Source: DATJJW01 sp035491935
GTDB lineage: Bacteria > Pseudomonadota > Alphaproteobacteria > ATCC43930 > CGMCC-115725
Reading direction: 5' to 3'
DNA length: 11,125 nucleotides
NCBI GenBank assembly: GCA_035491935.1
Contig: DATJJW010000151.1
Span: 1 to 11,125 of the forward strand
In this document: positions 7,262 to 11,125 of the stretch, piece by piece
Numbering within the stretch: position 1 is the stretch's first letter
Layout: each line of letters opens with the position of its first letter
Translations under genes and position numbers: made by a program
Notes under the pieces: model-generated
Databases searched by the model: none
The model's input: the letters and a program-made list of their open reading frames with translations, nothing else
Told to the model about the DNA's origin: nothing

Positions 7262-7263
7262 TG

Positions 7264-7317
7264 GATCACGATTATTGCGGGTCGACTCGACCTGAAATCC
7301 GAATCGTGATCTGATTC
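7264..7317. promoter_or_regulatory. Inverted repeats upstream of the GntR gene, candidate operator
   Basis: A perfect 10-bp inverted repeat, GATCACGATT (7264-7273) and AATCGTGATC (7302-7311), is separated by 28 bp. Overlapping its right arm is a second symmetric site, GAATC (7301-7305), seven bases, GATTC (7313-7317). Both lie just ahead of the GntR ribosome binding site, where an autoregulatory operator is often found. The symmetry is seen; the binding is inferred. Confidence 0.45.
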
Positions 7318-7429
7318 ATATGGTTAGAGACCGTTTCCCCCATCGGGCTGATACCGATCTGAACGGTTCGGGCTCTAGCGTTTAATATTATAGTAGCACC
7401 ATAACCTCAGCTGTGGCTTTGCTGCAAAT

Positions 7430-8080
7430 GTGGCGGTGAAATCGGCAACCAAAATGGGGAGGATGATGGGGACGAGCGTGCAGGGCGAGGTGAAATCGTC
7501 CGAGATGAAGTCGCCCTTGGGGCCGCTGGTCTCTGGGCGAAGCTGCGGCGAATGCACCGCCTGTTGTTCCGTGCCCGAGATCGATTTCCCCGAGCTGAAG
7601 AAGCCGGCTCGTGTGCTGTGCCAGCACAGTTCCGGCACGGGCTGTGGGATCTACGACCATCGCCCAGCCGGATGCCGCGATTTCTATTGTGTCTGGCGCC
7701 ATATCGAGGCAATGCCCGACCGTACGCGGCCCGATCAGCTGGGCATGATGTTCGTCCTGCGTGCCGAGGATCGGCCCAAGACCGTCTTCGAGAATCTCTA
7801 TATCGTCGGCTGGCCGGTCGAGACGCCGGATGTCATGAGCAAGCCCGACGTACAACGCTCGCTCGCCATGTTCGCCCGCGACATCTTTCCGGTCTTCGTG
7901 CAGTGGGAGGGCCAGTCTACCCTGCTCTATCCCGACAAGACCCTGGCTTGGGCGATCACCGATATGGATGCCGTACGCGACCCCGCTCTCAAGGCGCGGG
8001 CCGACAAATGGCTGCGCGACTACGCGCCCTACGCCCGTATCCAGGCTGGCGACAAGGTGCTGCTGCCGCCGGGATATTGA
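7430..8080 (+). CDS. YkgJ-family (UPF0153) cysteine-cluster metal-binding protein
   Basis: The protein has the family's cysteine signature: CGECTACC (C39, C42, C45, C46), C64, GCGIYDHRPAGCRDFYC (C72, C82, C87). Eight cysteines in this arrangement are thought to hold zinc or an iron-sulphur cluster; the biochemical role of the family is poorly known. The product is soluble, with no signal peptide or membrane segment. Beyond the cluster, about 125 residues form a C-terminal extension (FENLYIVGWPVETPDV to VLLPPGY) longer than in minimal family members. The start is uncertain: the longest frame begins with GTG at 7430 (216 residues). ATGs at 7454, 7463 and 7466 would remove residues outside the conserved part, and a GGGGAGG sits just before 7463, too close for an ideal ribosome site. 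The gene stands alone, divergent from the GntR regulator across about 180-255 bp. Confidence 0.82.
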   Translation: MAVKSATKMGRMMGTSVQGEVKSSEMKSPLGPLVSGRSCGECTACCSVPEIDFPELKKPARVLCQHSSGTGCGIYDHRPAGCRDFYCVWRHIEAMPDRTRPDQLGMMFVLRAEDRPKTVFENLYIVGWPVETPDVMSKPDVQRSLAMFARDIFPVFVQWEGQSTLLYPDKTLAWAITDMDAVRDPALKARADKWLRDYAPYARIQAGDKVLLPPGY

Positions 8081-8351
8081 TGGGGCCGGTGGCCTTCTGC
8101 ATTATTTTCGCCCCTCGGCATGCGGGAGCGAATCGTTAACGGCGGCGTTGAGTCTAAACGAAGCTGTGGGAAACGAGCATGCCAAGATCCCGGAATGCCA
8201 AGCCCGCTTCGATTTTTCGCCTGATACCAAGGCCATGGACAGCCATGCCGCCATGCGGCTGGCGCCGGCGGCGTGCGCGAGTCGGCCGCCTGTCCATCAT
8301 GCGAAATTTGCAACCAATGATGATCCGGACTCGCAGAGGGAGGGTAATGCC
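8081..8351. other. Gene-free stretch before the small lipoprotein gene
   Basis: These 271 bases contain no ORF I can support. They hold GGCC-GGT-GGCC just after the YkgJ stop followed by a T-rich patch (possible weak terminator), the palindrome CGTTAACG, and near the end the ribosome binding site of the lipoprotein gene (GGGAGGG, 8338-8344). No clear promoter was identified. Confidence 0.5.
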
Positions 8352-8489
8352 ATGGAGCGGTTCTCTCACTATGTCATTCTGGTGAGCTTCCTGCTGCTCG
8401 CCGCCTGCTCTGGCGATAAGCCGTCGCAGTTCAAGCCGGGTGCCGGCGCCGGCGCGACGGCCCCCATCGGCGCGGGCGTGGGCGGCTGA
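8352..8489 (+). CDS. Very small lipoprotein (45 residues)
   Basis: The product is a 45-residue secreted lipoprotein. A type II signal peptide is clear: a positively charged start (MERFSHY), a hydrophobic core (VILVSFLLLAA) and a lipobox LAAC with the lipidated cysteine at residue 19. Ser at +2 favours outer-membrane sorting. The mature peptide is only 27 residues: a charged start (SGDKPSQFKPG), then an almost pure Gly/Ala tail (GAGAGATAPIGAGVGG). The start is well supported: GGGAGGG lies 7 nt upstream of the ATG at 8352. The same frame is open far upstream, but without comparable support. It resembles entericidin-type and other tiny lipoproteins only in size and layout, not in sequence. I do not recognise a family and assign no function. 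It is probably its own transcription unit or shares one with the ORF at 8549. Confidence 0.68.
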   Translation: MERFSHYVILVSFLLLAACSGDKPSQFKPGAGAGATAPIGAGVGG

Positions 8490-8548
8490 CGCGTGCTGGC
8501 TCTTCTTGCCAAATGTCCATTGCCTCGGCTGCTCCGGGAGATAGAGAC

Positions 8549-8785
8549 ATGACCACGACTTACAGAGAGAAAACAAACAAGGCCGCTCACGTGATCGTCC
8601 AGGTCGCCTGCTGCAATTGCGGCGGCTGGGCAATGCCGGCGGCCAGCACCAAGTTGAAGACCACCGAAAAAACAGGTCTGGCTCAGCCATCGAAAGAAGT
8701 CAGGCAGGCAATGCAAGCGACCCCTCGCGAGGTAAATCGGCGAGATTGGTCCCCTATGATCAGATCAACCGTGTCGTCAATCTGA
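8549..8785 (+). CDS. Hypothetical protein, 78 residues, doubtful
   Basis: The ORF starts at an ATG 8 nt behind GGGAG (8536-8540), a fair ribosome binding site, and runs 78 codons to a TGA. The product begins MTTTYREKTNKAAHVIVQVA, followed by a small cysteine group CCNCGGW, then a polar, basic, probably unstructured half. There is no signal peptide or membrane helix. It lies 59 bp after the lipoprotein gene on the same strand and about 50 bp before a terminator-like hairpin, so the two could be co-transcribed. Codon use is less GC-biased at third positions than in the imu genes, and no known domain is recognisable. It may be a real small gene, a remnant, or chance. Confidence 0.35.
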   Translation: MTTTYREKTNKAAHVIVQVACCNCGGWAMPAASTKLKTTEKTGLAQPSKEVRQAMQATPREVNRRDWSPMIRSTVSSI

Positions 8786-8834
8786 CGGATGGGCATCGTA
8801 CGTATGGCAAAGCCCGCGTGCGTCCTGAGTTAAG

Positions 8835-8871
8835 GGCGCCGAAGCGGACCCAGCGGGCCTTTTACGGCGCC
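8835..8871. terminator. Nested hairpin between convergent genes, probable terminator
   Basis: An outer 7-bp perfect stem, GGCGCCG (8835-8841) and CGGCGCC (8865-8871), surrounds an inner stem, GG(A)CCC (8846-8851) with GGGCC (8855-8859), with one bulged A and an AGC loop. TTTT follows the inner stem at 8860-8863. That is a plus-strand terminator layout. The element lies 16 bp past the end of the minus-strand gene at 8887, so the outer symmetric stem may serve both directions. Confidence 0.55.
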
Positions 8872-8886
8872 ATAAAGCGGGGCCGG

Positions 8887-9441
8887 TTACAATGTGACCA
8901 GTTTTGCATCCGCAGGATTGCTGTCGAATACGATGACGTTGTTCGGGTTTGATTGAAGCGCTGCCGAATTGAAGCTCAGCGAGACGGACTCGCCGATGCC
9001 TCCCTGGGGACCAGCCGAGACCGTCGTGGATTGTTGGAAATCCAGGCCGGCGACATCGCTGGCGTTTTGCACGGTAGCGGTCTGTCCCTGGGCGGCCGCT
9101 TTCTGTTCGAGTGCCTGGACAGCAGTATCGACGCCCGAACCGTCAATGGATGACTGGAAAGAGGCTGAATTCCAATCATCCACACTCGGAGCGTTCGCGC
9201 CGATATTGAAACCTTTGGCGCGGGTTACTTTGCCATCCGCAGTCGTTATGTCCGGGTTGGTTCCAGCGATGTAGGACTTGGCCGCGTCCGAAAGCGAAAT
9301 CGTGTCCGTGCCGGGACCCGCGACTGCGCTCACGAAGCCCTCTGTGCCGGAGGTGGACGCAGTGGATGCGTTGGCCTCTGGCGATTGACTGAGGAGCGAA
9401 AGAGCGCCCTGATACGAGGCGTTGGTGATGGAAATGCTCAT
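8887..9441 (-). CDS. Uncharacterised Ala/Ser/Thr-rich protein without cysteine
   Basis: The protein has 184 residues and starts MSISITNASYQGALSLLSQS. It has no cysteine, only one methionine (the start), one tryptophan and two tyrosines, and is rich in Ala, Ser, Thr, Asn, Gln and Asp, giving an acidic product. There is no signal peptide or membrane helix. Segments such as TDTISLSDAAKSYIAG and ESVSLSFNSAALQS recall the style of flagellar rod/hook-type and other extracellular filament or type I-secreted proteins, but I see no definite family motif. The C-terminus ends VIVFDSNPADAKLVTL. The start is supported by GAAAGG, 7 nt before the ATG on the minus strand. The gene is preceded by an unusually AT-rich upstream region with a small GCTAC-AAA-GTAGC hairpin, and stands alone. 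It could be a surface or secreted protein exported without a cleaved signal; this is inference from composition only. Confidence 0.62.
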   Translation of the reverse strand: MSISITNASYQGALSLLSQSPEANASTASTSGTEGFVSAVAGPGTDTISLSDAAKSYIAGTNPDITTADGKVTRAKGFNIGANAPSVDDWNSASFQSSIDGSGVDTAVQALEQKAAAQGQTATVQNASDVAGLDFQQSTTVSAGPQGGIGESVSLSFNSAALQSNPNNVIVFDSNPADAKLVTL

Positions 9442-9734
9442 GGTTCAACCTTTCGAGAAGGTAGCTGCTACTTTGTAGCTTGCCGGTAGTTAATAGGAAT
9501 TCACCTAAACTTCCGATTGTGAAAAATAAAGCATGGGTACCGCAGAGTCCACGCCTGCATTCACTTGGTGAACCATAAATATCCCGTGTGCCTGCAACAT
9601 TCCTTGACGGCTTGCACACCCTGCGGGGCTGTCTACGGCGTGTTGGGGAGCGCGTCAGCCTCTCCGGGCGCTCTGCTTCGCTACGGCCCTGTTGACGGGG
9701 CTGGAAAGTGGGGGCCAGACGCAAGGATTCACAA

Positions 9735-9767
9735 TTGAGTGTCCAACGGCAGGGTGGGGATACTCAA
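9735..9767. repeat. 10-bp inverted repeat (hairpin 1 of a pair)
   Basis: TTGAGTGTCC (9735-9744) pairs with GGATACTCAA (9758-9767), 10 bp with one G-T wobble and a 13-nt loop. No T run follows on either strand. Confidence 0.55.
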
Positions 9768-9783
9768 GTGAAAGCATCCCGCC

Positions 9784-9811
9784 CGGCAATGCTTCGCGAA
9801 AGCATTTGCCG
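9784..9811. repeat. 11-bp inverted repeat (hairpin 2 of a pair)
   Basis: CGGCAATGCTT (9784-9794) pairs with AAGCATTTGCCG (9800-9811), 11 bp with one bulged T and a 5-nt loop CGCGA. The left arm's ATGCTT can also pair with another AAGCAT at 9772-9777, so an alternative fold exists. No T run follows, which argues against a simple terminator for the tRNA read on the minus strand. Confidence 0.6.
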
Positions 9812-9857
9812 TCGAAAGCTTAGAACCTGCCAGATCTAAGGAATTTATGGAGATAAA

Positions 9858-9933
9858 TGGTGCCGCCTGCGTGACTCGAACACGCGACCCTCGCATTACG
9901 AATGCGATGCTCTACCAGCTGAGCTAAGGCGGC
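9858..9933 (-). tRNA. tRNA-Thr (anticodon CGT)
   Basis: Read on the minus strand, the 76 bases fold into a complete cloverleaf. The acceptor stem is GCCGCCT with AGGCGGC, followed by discriminator A and an encoded CCA. The D arm is GCTC with GAGC enclosing AGCTGGTA. The anticodon stem TCGCA with TGCGA holds the loop TTCGTAA, so the anticodon is CGT, reading the threonine codon ACG. The variable loop is GGGTC and the T arm GCGTG-TTCGAGT-CACGC. All stems are fully paired. The tRNA lies downstream of the LVIVD gene on the same strand, separated by that gene's terminator. I saw no duplicate of its 3' end nearby that would suggest an integrated element. Confidence 0.97.
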
Positions 9934-10030
9934 CCCTGGGGTGAGAATACTCGTCCCCGAAACGGCGCGGACCATGCCAGAAGGGCGAGCGAAGTGCAAT
10001 CACCCAAAAACGAAACTCTGGCCGGCGCCA

Positions 10031-10057
10031 TCGAGGGGGCCGGTGCCGCCCCCTCGA
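10031..10057 (-). terminator. Terminator of the LVIVD-repeat gene
   Basis: A perfect 10-bp GC-rich stem, TCGAGGGGGC (10031-10040) and GCCCCCTCGA (10048-10057), has a 7-nt loop. It begins 12 bp after the stop codon of the minus-strand gene. Further along the minus strand comes TTTCGTTTTTGG, about 20 nt away, so the T tract is displaced. Position and stem strength support a terminator. Confidence 0.7.
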
Positions 10058-10069
10058 GACACTATTGGA

Positions 10070-11125
10070 CTAGTTCAACGGTTCCTTGCCCGTGTACTTC
10101 AGGACATACAATCCGCCTTCGAGGCGGTCGTTGGCATAGATCACGCCGCGGTCGTCGACGAGGACGTCGTTGATCTCGATGGCATGGGTCGCGTTGGCCG
10201 GCGGCGGGGCCGGGATCAGATAGGCGATCTCGACCGGATTCGCGGGGTTGCGGATCGAGACGATGCGTACACCGGCGTTGAAATAGGCGCCGACGACGGT
10301 GTTATCCAGCTTCCGCTCCCAGGGTGAATTCGGCCGGTTCTGGTTGATGTTGTGCGAGCCGAAGCGGCCGCCCATCTTGCACAGCTCGTCCTTGTTCGGC
10401 GGGGTCGGGAAGATCGCCAGCGGGTAGGGGTGCTTCAGGTCGTGGATGTCCCAGATCCAGTTGCGCTTCGGCCAGTCCTTGCAGTTGTCGGCGACCGCTT
10501 CCTCGGTCTGGATCATGATGTGCTTGTCGAAGATCGGCAGTAGCGTATGGGCGAAGCCGTGATCCATCGAGATGAAGCTCATATGCGTGATCAGCTTCGG
10601 ATGCGCCTTGTCCGAGATGTCCAGGATGACCCAGCCGCCATCGATGTAGCCGACCCAGGCGACATTGGGCATCTCCGGAAAGACCGTCGGGGTGTGGGGA
10701 CGCAGGCCGTTGTTGAAGGTCGAGACGCGCGGCGGCGCCGGCTCCTTGTCCGAGGCCTCGGTACCGGGCAGCCACCAGCGGCCCGCCTCTTTGGGGTGCA
10801 GCGGGTCCGACATGTCGACGATCATGAAGATCTGGTCGTCCGCCATCGAGCCCGAATTGTAGCGTGGCACGAAGCCCGGCGCGCTCATGGTGACATAGGC
10901 CCAGTGCGGGTCGGTGAAGGTCACGTAATGCGAGCCGCGGGAGTATTTCCCCGTCACGTCCAGGCGCGAGATCATCTTCGGATGGCGGTAGTCCGAGACG
11001 TCCCAGACATCCAGGCCGGCATAGGGCTGGCCCTGCTTGGCGGTCTGGTGGGCGACCGCGAGCGTGGTGCCCTGCAATCCCAAAGAGTTGCAGCGCACGA
11101 ATTTCGCTTCGACCTTGGTTTGGGT
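10070..11125 (-). CDS. LVIVD-repeat beta-propeller protein (N-terminus outside window)
   Basis: The frame is open from the right edge of the window to the TAG at 10072-10070, giving 351 residues without the N-terminus. Several copies of the LVIVD-type unit are visible: LDVWDVSDYRHPKMI, IFMIVDMSDPLHPKEAG, GWVILDISDKAHPKLI and VRIVSIRNPANPVEI. Each has a hydrophobic strand, an acidic D-x-S-D/N turn and then HP or NP. Such repeats form propeller blades in bacterial proteins of mostly unknown function, often exported. Between blades lie histidine- and acid-rich segments (SMDHGFAHTLLPIFDKH, HNINQNRPNSPWERK) and two cysteines (DNCKDW, ELCKMG). The ending IYANDRLEGGLYVLKYTG is typical of the last blade. 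An internal GTG at 11098 is not the start, since the upstream codons continue the protein. A signal peptide would be expected in the missing part. No functional partner is visible; the gene ends at its own terminator. Confidence 0.82.
   Translation of the reverse strand, partial: TQTKVEAKFVRCNSLGLQGTTLAVAHQTAKQGQPYAGLDVWDVSDYRHPKMISRLDVTGKYSRGSHYVTFTDPHWAYVTMSAPGFVPRYNSGSMADDQIFMIVDMSDPLHPKEAGRWWLPGTEASDKEPAPPRVSTFNNGLRPHTPTVFPEMPNVAWVGYIDGGWVILDISDKAHPKLITHMSFISMDHGFAHTLLPIFDKHIMIQTEEAVADNCKDWPKRNWIWDIHDLKHPYPLAIFPTPPNKDELCKMGGRFGSHNINQNRPNSPWERKLDNTVVGAYFNAGVRIVSIRNPANPVEIAYLIPAPPPANATHAIEINDVLVDDRGVIYANDRLEGGLYVLKYTGKEPLN

Larger units (their letters stand above)
9442..9857. other. 416-bp stretch without a supported gene
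   Basis: The left 100 bp are AT-rich and form the upstream region of the minus-strand gene ending at 9441, including GCTAC-TTT-GTAGC (9467-9479). The middle holds a small palindrome TTCAC-TTG-GTGAA (9560-9572) and a GC-rich segment around 9600-9720 in which ORFs in several frames look like chance. The right part holds two strong hairpins (9735-9767 and 9784-9811) and ATTTAT-GGAG-ATAAAT (9843-9858) abutting the tRNA. A structured RNA or a decayed gene is possible; nothing here proves either. Confidence 0.5.

Noticed and set aside
7361..7369. GAAC-G-GTTC palindrome before the YkgJ gene
   Set aside because: It looks like LexA half-sites, but the orientation and 1-bp spacing are wrong for the alphaproteobacterial box; probably chance.
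8179..8202. Direct repeat ATGCCAAG twice, 16 bp apart
   Set aside because: Too short to distinguish from chance, and no element or gene is associated with it.
8617..8952. 111-codon plus-strand frame overlapping the 3' end of the minus-strand gene at 8887
   Set aside because: It has no ribosome binding site, runs through the terminator-like hairpin at 8835-8871 and overlaps a better supported gene.
9176..9724. 182-codon minus-strand frame overlapping the 8887-9441 gene
   Set aside because: The Arg-rich translation lacks a domain, and the overlapped gene has a proper ribosome binding site and start.
9858..9933. tRNA-Thr gene as an integration site
   Set aside because: No integrase gene and no copy of the tRNA 3' end was seen in the window.
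10073..10084. GTTC-AACG-GTTC direct repeat at the end of the LVIVD gene
   Set aside because: The half-sites match a LexA box, but the spacer is 4 bp instead of 7, and it lies at the 3' end of a gene.

Overview
The window is GC-rich chromosomal DNA from what is most likely an alphaproteobacterium. Three things point there: an imuA-imuB-dnaE2 mutagenesis cassette, a perfect alphaproteobacterial-type LexA box (GAAC-N7-GAAC, the reverse complement of GTTC-N7-GTTC) just upstream of it, and the general codon use. I cannot name the genus from sequence alone. No insertion sequence, prophage, CRISPR array or toxin-antitoxin pair was seen.

Layout. Bases 1-543 hold the C-terminal part of an RcnB-family protein with a Pro/His-rich linker, closed by a perfect 13-bp terminator hairpin. 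A small two-helix membrane peptide of doubtful status follows (610-864), also followed by a hairpin. Bases 958-6467 are the core of the window: a predicted SOS promoter with LexA box, then imuA, imuB and dnaE2 in one tight operon (a 92-bp overlap between the first two genes, a 10-bp gap before the third). ImuA and ImuB are accessory factors and DnaE2 is the error-prone polymerase; together they carry out SOS-induced translesion synthesis. Convergent to this operon is a GntR/FadR-type regulator (6539-7174, minus) whose real start may be an AUU codon, with inverted repeats just upstream.

From 7430 the window is a series of unrelated small units: a YkgJ-type eight-cysteine metal-binding protein, a 45-residue lipoprotein, a doubtful 78-residue ORF, a probable terminator between convergent genes, and on the minus strand an uncharacterised Cys-free, Ala/Ser/Thr-rich protein (8887-9441). 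A 416-bp gene-free stretch with two strong hairpins precedes tRNA-Thr(CGT) on the minus strand. The window ends in a large LVIVD-repeat beta-propeller protein (10070 to beyond 11125, minus) with a perfect 10-bp terminator stem.

The best understood unit is the mutasome, which is a known system. I found no convincing new multi-gene system. The most interesting loose ends are the possible AUU start of the GntR gene, its flanking inverted repeats, the orphan Ala/Ser/Thr-rich protein, and the structured intergenic DNA beside the tRNA.
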